A program made the translations under genes and the position numbers. Source: Stramenopiles sp. TOSAG23-6 (Eukaryota > Sar). From it: DNA of 44,770 nt. The notes below the pieces were generated by a model. That model was not told the origin of the DNA. It was given only the letters and a program-made list of their open reading frames with translations, and did no database searches. Location of the stretch: the NCBI GenBank assembly GCA_900128565.1, contig LT635929.1, positions 1-44,770 of the forward strand. The letters are read 5' to 3'. Positions 7,826-18,500 of the stretch are shown piece by piece. The stretch's first letter is position 1, and the number at the start of each line of letters is the position of its first letter.

Positions 7826-10800
7826 ATGGACTCCAATACACATACAGAACATCTTCTGTCAAGTAATAGACATCTGAAAAAATGTATGGAAGAGGGTATG
7901 AGTGTTGAGCGACGAAAGGGTTTAAGCTCTCAAGAGGCTGCCGCAAGGTTGGAAGAGTTTGGATATAATGAGTTGCCAGAGAAGAAACGTAACGTTTGTT
8001 TTGAGTTCTTGGCTTACTTCTGGGGGCCAATGCCACTGATGATTTGGGTTGCGATGCTTCTGGAATTTGCGCAAGCAATAACTGGTGATTCTGAGCATTG
8101 GGCTGACTTTGTAGTTCTCTTGATCCTCCAAGTTGCAAATGGTACCGTTGCCTTTTTTGAAGAAAGGAATGCTGGAAATGCTATTGCTGCGTTAAAGGCT
8201 TCACTGGCACCTAAAGCAACTGTAAAACGAGATGGAAGATTTATGAATATCCCGGCACGTGAGCTTGTTCCAGGTGATGTGGTTAATCTTAAATTGGGTA
8301 ACATTGTTCCAGCAGATTGTGTCTTATTGGAAGGTAAACCAATGCAAGTAGACAGATCTGCTTTAACTGGAGAAAGTCTTGCTGCCACTGTAAGGTAAGT
8401 TATTTGACATCTATCAATCCATTATATGAAATGTAAATAATCGTAATGCTTATATCATTTTTTTTTATTTTTTACACTCTCAACAGACCTGGTGATACTG
8501 TAGAAATGGGCTGTACAATTGAAAGGGGTGAGTTAGAGGCTATTGTTGAAAATACTGGCGTAAATACTTTCTTTGGTCGTACAGCAATGATGTATGTTTT
8601 ATTTTTTTTCAAATTCGATTTTTTTTTTTTGGTTTCGTACTNAATTTTGTACCTAACNATTTTTTTTTGAAATATTTTTCCAAAATACATGGTTGGAGAA
8701 ACTGAAAATGTTGGTAGATTTCAAATGGTTTTATTTCGTGTGATGCTCTTCCTCATGGCAATTGCGTGTTTTCTTGTTGGTATTATACTTTTTAAATTGC
8801 TCAGTGGAAGAAATTTAACAGCTAAAGTAGTGCTACAAAGTGTTGGTGTAGCTGTAGTAATATTAGTTGCATCTATTCCTATTGCAATGCAAGTAGTTGC
8901 TACTGTAACTATGGCCGTTGGTGCTTCATTACTTGCCAAAGAAAAAGCAATTGTTGCGCGTCTTTCAGCAATTGAAGAACTTGCTGGCATGGAAATTCTT
9001 TGCTCCGATAAAACTGGAACATTAACAATAAATAAATTGACTCTTGACGACCCTATTGTAATAGATGGTAATAGTGCAAACAGACGTAATACACACAGTA
9101 AACAAGAAAGAACATCTGAATCTTTTACACTTGAACCTGAGCATATCATTTTCTATGCAGCTTTGGCAGCAAAACGAATTGAAGGAGCTGGACAGGATGC
9201 TATAGATTTTTGTATTACACAAAAAGCTTTTCAACTTGGGGAAGTTGAGCTTCCAAATGGAATTGGTTCAAGGAGTTTAAGAGACTTTGAGGAATTAGAT
9301 TTTCTTCCTTTTGATCCATTATTGAAACGCACAGAAGCTACTGTACAACCGACTAATGCACATATGTCAAAATCTCGAAGAAAATTACGAAGTAATATGG
9401 AAAATGCACATGAACTTGACCAGGTAGGGTTAGTTGGTGCCCCATTCAAAGTGACTAAAGGAGCAGCTCCAGTCATTATAGACATGTGTGTAAATGGAGC
9501 AGAAATGAAAAGTGAAGTTCTACAAGTCGTTGATAATCTTGCTGGTAATGGCTATCGAGCTCTTGGTGTAGCAGTTCATACTCCTATTGATTCAAATCAC
9601 ACTAATACAAATAAAGCAAAAGATTTGTCTGATGGAGCTTGGAAGTTTATTGGAATTCTCAGTTTGTTTGATCCTCCGAGAAGTGATACAAAAAGGACAA
9701 TAGAATTGGCCACGGAAATGCAAGTTGAAGTCAAAATGATTACAGGAGATCATGGAGCTATTGCCAAGGAGACTGCAAAAAGATTATCTATGGGTACAAA
9801 TATATTCCCCGCCGATTCATTAAAAGGTTTATCAAAAGCTGCTGAAATGAATAATGTTCCCCCCGCAATGCAGGAACTGGTCATTTCTGCGAATGGCTTT
9901 GCTGAAGTTCTTCCTGAAGATAAATTCAATATTGTCAAAGTTTTAATGGATCGTGGATATACTGTTGGTATGACTGGCGATGGTGTGAATGATGCACCTG
10001 CATTGAAGAGAGCTCAAATTGGAATTGCTGTGGAAGGAGCTACAGATGCTGCAAGGGCGGCAGCGGATATTGTCCTAACTGAACCGGGTTTGTCTACAAT
10101 TATCAAAGCTATGGTATTAAGTAGGAAAATATTTCAGCGTGTACGAAATTATTGTATTTTTCGCATTGCTGGAACTATTCAATTGATATTTTTCTTCTTT
10201 ATCGCGGTAAACTTCAAACCTAAGCAATATTTTCATTTGAGTGATGATGTATTGTCTGTAGATAATGTCTACTTACCTGTGATTGCTATTGTTCTAATAA
10301 CATTGCTAAATGATGCATGTGTACTCACCATTGCTAGAGATAATGTAGTGCCATCACCAAAGCCTCAACAATGGGATTTAGTAGAGGTGTTTGTTTCAGC
10401 TAGTGTACTTGGAGCAGTCGCTTGTATAGGTTCCACTCTCATTTTAATAATTGGTCTTCATGCAGGCAATACTGATAGATGGAACAGTAGCGCGTGTACA
10501 TTTTTTCCTGGTGAGAAAAATAATGAAGGGAAATGTGTTATTCAATATGATCAACTATTAACTGTGTTATACTTGAAGTTATCTTTAACTGATTTTATCA
10601 CTGTATTTGCTGCACGAACTCGAAACTTCTTCTTTTCTCGTGCCCCTGCCGTTGCATTATCTGGAGCATTTGTTGTAGCTACTGGATCAACATCATTTAT
10701 TGCAGGTAATGCTAAACTTGGTAAACTTATGTCTCCTATACCTATTGGTATGATTGTAATGACTTGGATATTTTCGATTATTTGCTTTCTAGTTCAAGAT

Positions 10801-10986
10801 ATTGTTAAAGTAATGACGTACAAATGTCTTGATTGTATGAGAGGGAAAACGCAAAATAATCTTGAAGAAGTTCTATGTAACGATTCACAGAACAGAAGAG
10901 TTACTGATTTAGAGAGACAAGTTAGTTTTCAACGTAATGCTACAAATAATACAGATGAGACGAAATATTCTATTTTACCCAACTAA
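7826..10986 (+). CDS. plasma-membrane H+-ATPase (P3A type)
   Basis: Exons 7826-8394, 8487-8591 and 8691-10986 give 989 residues. It pumps protons out of the cell at the expense of ATP. Seen: actuator motif LTGESL; phosphorylation motif CSDKTGTLT with Asp at about 331; TGDHGAIAKETAKRL; hinge MTGDGVNDAPALKRAQIGIA; and about ten membrane helices including SIPIAMQVVATVTMAVG before the phosphorylation site. The short C-terminus lacks the long autoinhibitory tail of the plant enzymes. The first intron is GT-AG. The second is an introner-like element whose removal joins GRTAMM to VGETENVGRFQ with no gap relative to the family. The start at 7826 (MDSNTHTEH) is chosen over in-frame ATG 7748. The stop sits in a 54-bp duplication. 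Confidence 0.95.
8395..8486 (+). other. canonical GT-AG intron (92 nt) in the H+-ATPase
   Basis: The exon ends ..ACTGTAAG before GTAAGT, and the intron ends TTTTTACACTCTCAACAG before ACCTGG. Splicing gives TVRPGDTVEMG, matching the family around the actuator domain. It is unrelated in sequence to the repeated introner-like elements and acts as a control for ordinary splicing in this genome. Confidence 0.95.
8592..8690 (+). repeat. introner-like intron copy in H+-ATPase (99 nt)
   Basis: It begins GTATGTTTTA and ends TTTTTCCAAAATACAT, with the core remnant TTTTGTACCTAAC. Phase 2. The required junction ..GCA ATG AT|G GTT GGA keeps the protein aligned to P3A pumps without insertion or deletion, so the 3' boundary is CAT|G. 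The nearest downstream AG (GGAG, ending 8698) breaks the frame. The last AT of the upstream exon equals the last AT of the element, so the edges can slide by a few bases. Confidence 0.9.
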
Positions 10987-11047
10987 TTGTTATCTACAAA
11001 TAGTACAGATGAGACGAAATATTCTATTTTACCCAACTAATTGTTAT
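10940..11047. repeat. 54-bp tandem duplication across the H+-ATPase stop
   Basis: Bases 10940-10993 recur at 10994-11047 with very few changes. The unit contains the coding end TDETKYSILPN and its TAA stop plus TTGTTATC. The rest of the 10987-11289 convergent gap is plain AT-rich sequence. Confidence 0.93.
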
Positions 11048-11289
11048 CCGCAACAAAATGGGGTAATGTAATAAAGTCATCAACTCGTCAACTGTGTAAA
11101 GGTGGTTTCAAGTGATAATAATGAAAATCGAGAATTGTTTGATAAATGTATTTACTTGAGTGCCTTTCCACAATGGAAGATTTTATATGTAAAAAGTATG
11201 TTATATGTAGAAAGTTTTATTGATTCATATTGTTACTTCCTGTCAATTTTTTATCCAATACAACAAAGTACCATTATCAATCATATGAA

Positions 11290-12747
11290 TTAAGCTTTGT
11301 CTTTTTTAGCCTTCTTTTCTTTTTTAGCTTTCTTTTCTTTCTTCTCTTTCTTTTCTTTCTTTGCCTTCTTAGCTTTCTTAGCTTTGGGAGCATCAGGTGT
11401 GGCCTCAGCTTTGCGTTTTGTTCCAGCACCTAAGGAAGAGTCACTCGCATCATTATATGAACCATTCTTAGCTGGGCTTACAATATCCATATTAGTTTGA
11501 CGCTTAGATGCTGAACCAGATAATGAAATATTTGCACCACCATCCATTTGTCTTAATCTGTCTTCGACCTTTGCTCGCATTTCAATACCACAAGAATTAT
11601 CTGAGGTTTCACTGAGTGCATCTATACGGATCGCAAGAGCTGATTTAGCAGCTAAAACACGTGAGATCTTACCCTTATTTTTTGGAGCTGCTTGACCAAT
11701 AAGTGATGCATGATAGATTAATCCATATTTTGGTGTATCACTCTTTGTCTTGAGAGCACGAAACAATGCTTTCTCAGCACCAAGAATTTGAACAGTAGAC
11801 GCAGGCTGTTTAGCAAGGTTCAGCAAAGAACCAGCATGAGCAATTAACCTTGCTCCTACTAACTCACCGACCATAACAGTAAGATTAGGAGCAATAGCAT
11901 TCATACGAGCTTTTAAATAATCACTCAACTGAGCACGATAATCATAAAGACCAACAACTTGTTCACATAGAGTTTGGACATTTTCCAAATCTTGAGCGGT
12001 AACGTCGACACCCATAGATATTGCTGCAGAAGACTTCAAGTCAGCTTCAACTTGTTCGTCAGCTAAAATATCAGAGAAATCCATTTCATTAATTCCTTTA
12101 CGAGTTCCCAATTTGAGCACAATTTGAGCATATGAAAGATTATCCAAAACAACCTTTTGCATCTCTGGAAAGTGCCAACCGTACCATTCCTTAACGCGCA
12201 TGGCGTATGTGTTGATTTCTTTATCAAGGTCGTCCAACAATCCAATTGCTTGGACAATCATCGTGTCAACTTTGTCAGGTGAAAACTTTAATTTATAACG
12301 AGATAAACTATGAGAAAGAGACAATGCCATTTGCTGCATATGTCCTTCCTCGAGACCTTGAATGAGTGAAGACATTTGAGAACGAACACCTCGTACAAGT
12401 TCATTAACCATACGGTTTGACTCACACATGATACCAAGCTTTTTCTTAATCAAACCACCAACTTTTGCATCACATACTGCAAGTGTATCAGTAAGACCCT
12501 TCTTGACAATATGCTTTTTCAAAAACTTTGATAAAGGTTTGTCTAAAGTGCTCTCTACAAGCGCAGTAGCAGCTGCAACTGCAGCTTTCGAGTCATCGAA
12601 TTTATTGAACGCACAAAGCTGTACTGCTTTGTTTGCCTTTTCCGCGGTAGCAAAGTAATCCATTACATTATCTGCATCTTTAAGTACATTCTCATCTGCC
12701 ACTTTGAAAATGGCTTGACCAGCAGCTGTTTCAAATAGAAGAAGCAT
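11290..12747 (-). CDS. NOP58: NOP58, box C/D snoRNP core protein
   Basis: ATG 12747 (MLLLFETAAGQAIFKV) matches the conserved NOP58 start and gives 485 residues; the 13 upstream in-frame codons are probably leader. With fibrillarin, NOP56 and SNU13 it forms box C/D snoRNPs that guide rRNA 2'-O-methylation in the nucleolus. Seen: N-terminal domain; coiled coil; the NOSIC/Nop signature HSLSRYKLKFSPDKVDTMI and EWYGWHFPE; the RNA-binding core IAPNLTVMVGELVGARLIAH, LGAEKALFRALK and YGLIYHASLIGQ; and a C-terminal KKAKKEKKEKK tail typical of the family. The spacing and the KVDTMIVQAIGLLDDLDKE stretch favour NOP58 over NOP56. No intron. Confidence 0.95.
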   Translation of the reverse strand: MLLLFETAAGQAIFKVADENVLKDADNVMDYFATAEKANKAVQLCAFNKFDDSKAAVAAATALVESTLDKPLSKFLKKHIVKKGLTDTLAVCDAKVGGLIKKKLGIMCESNRMVNELVRGVRSQMSSLIQGLEEGHMQQMALSLSHSLSRYKLKFSPDKVDTMIVQAIGLLDDLDKEINTYAMRVKEWYGWHFPEMQKVVLDNLSYAQIVLKLGTRKGINEMDFSDILADEQVEADLKSSAAISMGVDVTAQDLENVQTLCEQVVGLYDYRAQLSDYLKARMNAIAPNLTVMVGELVGARLIAHAGSLLNLAKQPASTVQILGAEKALFRALKTKSDTPKYGLIYHASLIGQAAPKNKGKISRVLAAKSALAIRIDALSETSDNSCGIEMRAKVEDRLRQMDGGANISLSGSASKRQTNMDIVSPAKNGSYNDASDSSLGAGTKRKAEATPDAPKAKKAKKAKKEKKEKKEKKAKKEKKAKKDKA

Positions 12748-12992
12748 TGTTAAAATACAACGCCAAAATGATCGCCGTATATTCACACCCGTCTTGTTTT
12801 TACTAATTATTCACTGACTCTCCTCGCAAAATTGTTTGTACGAAAATTTCCTACGTAAAGAACATTACCCGGTAACAAGAGTCTCAAAATCGAGTGGGTT
12901 CATTTTTCAAGAAAACTTTTGTCAAAGTACGAGAAGCTGCACTGATTTTACACTACGTGCAGCAGTGTGAAACCAAGACACATCGTAGGAAG
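12748..12992. promoter_or_regulatory. shared divergent promoter of NOP58 and NOP10
   Basis: This 245-bp gap separates the starts of two snoRNP core genes of different classes. It contains ATTACCCGGTAAC (12864-12876), 12 of whose 13 positions fit the inverted-repeat pattern seen upstream of DHODH, and GTACGAAAA (12838-12846). Co-regulation is inferred. Confidence 0.5.
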
Positions 12993-13187
12993 ATGCACCT
13001 TATGTATTATCTCGGCCCAGATGGTAAGCGCGTTTACACGCTTAAAAAAGCTACGCCAACCGGAAAGCCTTCAGATTCTGCCCACCCAGCACGATTCTCA
13101 CCAGATGATAAATATTCTCGCCAGCGCATTACTGCAAAGAAACGTTTTGGAATGCTTTTGACTCAACGAGAGAGGGAATCATATTAA
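12993..13187 (+). CDS. NOP10: NOP10, H/ACA ribonucleoprotein subunit 3
   Basis: ATG 12993 gives 64 residues, the usual NOP10 length; the frame is open for 33 codons upstream but the family starts at MxLxYYL. The segments [32 protein letters not shown] and MLLTQR are strongly conserved. NOP10 binds dyskerin/Cbf5 and stabilises the pseudouridylation complex in the nucleolus and, in many eukaryotes, telomerase RNP. No intron. Confidence 0.96.
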   Translation: MHLMYYLGPDGKRVYTLKKATPTGKPSDSAHPARFSPDDKYSRQRITAKKRFGMLLTQRERESY

Positions 13188-13564
13188 TACTTCTAACGAT
13201 ATAGATTGTACAAAACAAACACTTATTATATGTCAGTTCATTTTAAATATATAAAACACTACTGCTTTCGGCGGAAGGAGGTTTAATGAATCCGACAATT
13301 TTTTTTGCCTTTGCGTTTAGTTTAGGAACCTTTCATAAAGAAAATAAAGTTTCTTCAAAATACATTTCATTTTAATAACTACCTCCAAATAATATCGAAA
13401 AAGGTACAATCTAAAAGTTAACAATATGATAATTTATAATATAAGCAACAGATATATACCTTTTACAAAGTTTTCCTCACAAACACACCATTATAAAAAC
13501 TCACCACGTACAACACATGAAAATTGATCCAAAATATAATAAATATTTTACCGATAGAAGTCTA
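13188..13564. other. convergent intergenic gap, NOP10 and RBR ligase
   Basis: This 377-bp gap lies between two 3' ends. A GC-richer patch CTTTCGGCGGAAGGAGG (about 13266-13282) is followed by a T-run. I looked for a snoRNA or tRNA and could not support one. The rest is AT-rich 3' flank. Confidence 0.4.
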
Positions 13565-15304
13565 TTATTTAGTGGGTGAAACGAAATAATGTGAACTCGT
13601 CAATCCGTTTTCAATTCCTGTAAGCAAATTTAACCTAAATTTCTTCGAAACACGAGCAAAATTTGTGATTTGTGTTCGATGATCTAAAAATAGTTTTCGA
13701 TCTTTTAGTTCAGGTGCGAGAAAAGTATCCAACGGTTTTTCAACTAATTCATGCAACGCTTCTGTATTAACTTCAAGTTTTTCTTGCATATGCTCAAAAA
13801 GATTCTTTTCCTCACCTTTTTCGAGATAATATCCAAAGACATAGGTCCACTGAAGAACTCGTCGAGATTCAATTACTTGAAGCGCAGCTTCTTTGAGAAA
13901 CAAAACTTCTGATATATTATATCCTTTATCATGTAATAATCGCTCCATTTTCTTTTCAATATCTGCAAGGCTGCGTTCACCAAAAGTACGAGCACGGCGA
14001 TGATTCATGTATCTTTCGAAGTAATGCATATAACGTTCTAAATCATGTTTAGCCATTTGCCTTTTTGACTCAAGTTCTTCCAATTTTCCATCTTTTTGTA
14101 ATTGATCGTATCTATTGCATTTATAATAACCTCCAGTATCGCCACCGTGTTTAGACCAGTCTCCCATGCACATCCAACAAAATTCAAACCCACAACCGCC
14201 AGCACGCGCCGAACAAGTCATGTGATTACAACCTTGATTTTTTTCTATTGGCTTTCGACACTTCGGACATTGCTTAGTATTTGCCATGATCCAAGTGACA
14301 TTTTCACTTTCTGCGCTATTTTTAATGCTCCATTTCTCCATTTGCTCACATGTCGCAGGTCTATGTGCTTCATCTTTACATTTAAAACAATACATATTAC
14401 CACATGGGCATCGTATATCATATGAACCACCACCAGGAAGATATGATAATAAATCGCATCGCGGAGCTGTACACCATGCTATATCACGATTTTCATCCGC
14501 AAATGAACGCAACACATACCTTTCAAAAGTCTCCAAAGTATTTTTGTCAAGATAACGTTCCCAAAGTTCTTGAGTTACAGCATGGCCGCATTCGTGCATT
14601 GGACAGCTAAGATAAATACTATTTCTTCCTGTTGTCACTGCAACTGTACAGTGGTCGGCCCAACAATCAGAACAAAAACGATGNCCACAACTTAAAGCAC
14701 TTGTATTTTTTGCATCTACAGTTTCAAGACAACAAGGACATTCCATTTTCACAGCTTTAGGTGGTGACGCTGGTGGCCACTCAGGATCAAAACCGACTTT
14801 TTTGACAACTTGAGTGGAAGAGTCAAACCATTGTTCTTGAAGCTTATATGAATTCCACTTGAAAAATCGAAGCATAAGAGCAGCNTATTGTATTGAGAAT
14901 ATTGAAAAATAATTGGATTAATGAGTAAAAAATAGACATAACATGTTAGTAAAAGCGACTATTGATATCAAAAAACAATGAAACAGTGTTTAAAAGAAAA
15001 GTCAACATCTATAGAAATAAACAGCACGTACCTGCGTCTTTGTCCAACCCATTAGATCAACCATTTCATTCACTAACTTATTCTTTCGCTTGAATAACAT
15101 CTTAATTGTAAATATTTTATACGATTCTGTGCGAAGTAGAATTGGAGGTGTCGACCCGCCACCCTCATCACTCATAAAACCAGCCTTGGCCTCCGACTGT
15201 CCTTCGCCATCATATGAACCCACGGAACAATCTCCATCACTATCGTTATACTCGTACTCCATTTCATCTATATCCTCCTCATATTGGTACTCGTCTTCCG
15301 ACAT
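13565..15304 (-). CDS. Ariadne-type RBR E3 ubiquitin ligase
   Basis: Exons 15304-15032 and 14884-13565 give 530 residues, starting at MSEDEYQYEED. RBR ligases take ubiquitin from an E2 onto a RING2 cysteine before passing it to the substrate. Order: acidic N-terminus (1-40); a UBA-like helical segment spanning the splice junction (..MGWTKTQ-AALMLRFFKWN..); RING1 from CPCC (about 140); IBR with CPCGNMYCFKCKDEAHRPATC; RING2 from CPKCRKPIEKNQGCNHMTC (about 295-313), whose last Cys is the expected catalytic residue; and an Ariadne-like helical C-terminus (LERYMHYFERYMNHR). One N replaces part of a codon in RING1. The intron is GT-AG if the N at 14885 is read as C (G on the minus strand). Confidence 0.92.
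14885..15031 (-). other. GT-AG intron (147 nt) in the RBR gene
   Basis: On the minus strand the exon ends ACGCAG before GTACGTGCTG; the intron ends ..CAATAN before GCTGCTCTT, where N would be G. The phase 0 junction restores the Ariadne UBA-like segment. It shares no core with the introner-like family. Confidence 0.8.
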
Positions 15305-15505
15305 CGGATTGTTGACTTTTTGGTACAAGTGTCAACAACTTTTCAATGCCGTGATGATTATTATTATTGAAATATGACTATATAGCTATACTAGCATAGA
15401 TGGAGAGACCCAAAACTTGGAAATTTCCGTGCGCGCAGTTTCAGAAGGGGTGCGCGCACTCAAAAAGGCAGGTTTGTCCTTACAGTTACTTTTTGTCATT
15501 TTTGG
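15305..15505. promoter_or_regulatory. divergent promoter, RBR ligase and EF-hand/IQ protein
   Basis: This 201-bp gap contains two copies of GTGCGCGCA (15431-15439 and 15451-15459), 20 bp apart and conspicuous in AT-rich DNA. They are plausible binding sites; their role is inferred. Confidence 0.4.
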
Positions 15506-18500
15506 ATGATACTACTGAATATAATATATTCAATTATGGAAATATGCGACAAGCAAGAGGCATCTCAAGCAAAATACAAGGAAAAGAAGTATAATTATGA
15601 TGCTTTAATTGATATGGCACGTCAAATACCAACAAAAAAAAGTCCAAATAAGAAAGTCATATTTCACTTCTCGAATGAAGGTCTAATTGATGAATTGGCA
15701 TCATTTAGAAAACCCAAAAACAACATAGAGCTAAACAACGATAAAAAATCAATCCTACCGAAAGATTTGTTCACATCAATAACATATCCTATGAAAAGTA
15801 ATAATGCAAAGCAACAACGAAATCATTATCATAAGCAGCAAACACAAACCTCAAAGGTCGTTGACAACGAAGAGCGTTTCAAAGAGCTATTCAGACAGAC
15901 TATTGATTCGAAACTTGGAATATGCCGGAAAATCTTGGAAAAGAATGCTTCGATTTTTACTTATAATAAATCGAATAGCAATAATAAAACAAAGAAGAAA
16001 GGTCCTACTTGGAACAAAGCTATAGAACATCAATTTTTAGTATTTCGAAAAGCTGTATTTCGTGTAAGTTCTTCTAAACCGTTTTCAACGATGCTTTGCT
16101 TTCTCATTTCTCCACAACATACTAGTAAGACTTCCGAGGAAGGAAAACCTATACTTGATACCAATGATGACACTTTTTCCAATGAGTATCAAGACATGGC
16201 GGAAGATAAGAGACTAAAATGCATTGCAGAGTTGAATCAAATTTGTGTTCAAATCAAGGCAAATGGCGAAAGTGACTCAAGTAATAAACAGAAAAATTTC
16301 TTGAATAATCTTTGGCAGAAGATAGACACAAATTCGAATGAAGCAGTTTCAATTAGAGAACTTTATGATTTTTTTGAGAAAACTTTTCCTCCACTTGCTA
16401 ATAGAAATATCCTTCAAAAGGCATTAAATTCTACTGTGTCTGAAAAAGATACAATAAATAATACAAAATATCCTACTAGGAAAAAAGAGCATTTCATTTA
16501 TCAAAAAGACTTATTTGCAATGTTGAAAAATATTCAAATATACAGCAATAATTATCATAAGATTCAACAATCAAGAAACACATTACATAATACTCTTCGG
16601 AAAATTCAAAATCAAGTTGATAGTCTTCAAGTAAAACCTCATGAAAGAATGTTTTATTTGCGAGTAGCAAGACAAATTGATGGAGATCACATGCATCGTC
16701 AGCACGTAAAGCAATTTTCTCAGAAACATGCTAATTTAGACGATTTTGTTAGTAAAGAACATAGATTAACTGTAGAGCAATTTATGGATTGCAGGGCAAA
16801 ATATTTCCGACAAACGAGGCAGAAGTCCCAAAAGAAAAATAAAACAATCAATGATAAGAAACATAAGGCAAAGCAAATAGCAACAAAACGTAGCAAATTT
16901 ATTGATGACAAGGATAAAGTTCTACGAAAGTTAAACAAGTTGACAGACCATAGAATATTATCACCAACGCGAAAAATTGAGATTGACGACAAAGTTACTA
17001 AAGTAGACTATAGTACTAAATTTTCAGCAACAACAAAACGTCCAGATGAAACGCTCTCTCCGTTTCTCGACCAACCATTTTTAGGTGAATATTTTCCAAT
17101 AGAAAATCTAGCGATACCAGAACATCATGTTTCCCTGGGGGTATGTTTTATTTTTTTTCAATTTCGAATTTATTTTTTTTGATACGAAATTTCGTACCTA
17201 ACAAATTTTACAAAAAAAATATTTTTTCACAATATATGTTCATACAAAATCACCCAAAGGTAGTAAAAGTATGATGAATAATTCTACATCAGTTTTAGTC
17301 GGTGGTGGATTAAATGCAGTAAAAGGAATACAATTGATAAAATCTCCACAAAACCGAGATCCATTGGAGTTGATGATAAAACTTGGTTTTGAGTATACAA
17401 AATGCGTGAAAACATATGGTGGTGGTAAAGCATTGAAAGCTTTTACACAAAGAGAGAAAGAACTATTTGATACAAATGCTACAATTATTCAAAAGTATAT
17501 ACGTCGTTTGCAATGCATAAATTGGAAATATAGTTTACGTGCTTTACAGACACCTATAGTACTAAGATATGCAATTCATCGGCATTGCAGTAACTCAATG
17601 TTTTTAAAATTACATGATGTTAGAAATATTCTTCAGTATCTAGGTATTTGCATTTCTGAAAGAAATGATAACAAGGATATATTATCTGTAAGATATCATG
17701 GCCCGTATTTATATATGGACTGGGTAGAGGCTAGATTAAATGAACAAAAAACTAAAAATGAGGTGTCGGATATAAATGATGTATTTAATGTGGATTCCGA
17801 AATATTTTATTATTGGTGCAGGAAAAATGTCAGTCATATACTGATACAGCAAAGTATTACAATAAAAGGTACAAATAATAGTCTAAGTGCAACTTGTCGG
17901 GAGGAAACAAAACTAAATCTATATAGTAAATATTTTTGTAAAAGGCGAACTGAAAATATCCAGCGAGCAAAGTCTGTAATTCGTGGTGCAAAAGACTTTT
18001 TACATTCACATCCAAACATTAGTTTTACATCAAAACTTGAAAATATTTCTAGTGGTCTGGATCGAACTGAAATAAGACAAAGTCAAGTTGATGAGTTCAA
18101 TATATTGCAACTAACACTTAGTGCTCCAGGAAGATTATCTCTTAGTATCACAAATAGCCCAAGAAATCAATCTAAATCAAATATCAAGGGGAAAATAAAG
18201 AAAACATTTGAAGACGAAAATGGTGAAAAACGGCAGTGGTTGGCAAGGAAGAACGCGAATATGTATTTAAAAGACAGAGGTTGGAAGAGGAAAAGTAAAA
18301 TATCAAAGTGCAAAGAAAAATTAGATACAATAAAATATTGTAAAGAAATTAAAGAGGTCACAAATGAATTATCACATGTACCAAGTACTTTCACTCAAAC
18401 AATGGTAAATTCTGAAGCTCTTGATACAAAATATTTCTCTCCAAAAAAACATCACGAAGACAAAAGTAATAATAAATTTTGTAATGTTACGACTCATGAT

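Noticed and set aside
8592-8690. U12-type AT-AC intron
   Set aside because: The edges can be slid to AT-AC in some copies, but the 5' end is GTATGT-like and not the U12 ATATCCTT/GTATCCTT, there is no TCCTTAAC branch box, and copies at 17141 and 35188 cannot be drawn as AT-AC in frame.
13188-13564. snoRNA or tRNA in the gap beside NOP10
   Set aside because: No paired C/D boxes, H/ACA fold or cloverleaf could be supported by eye.
15400-15594. 64-codon plus-strand frame with Cys residues upstream of the EF-hand/IQ gene
   Set aside because: It overlaps the start of the larger gene in another frame and shows no recognisable domain; more likely leader sequence.
17141-17237. Frameshift or assembly error instead of an intron
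   Set aside because: Nine copies of related sequence, all at points where two coding segments of one protein must be joined, are not explained by random errors.
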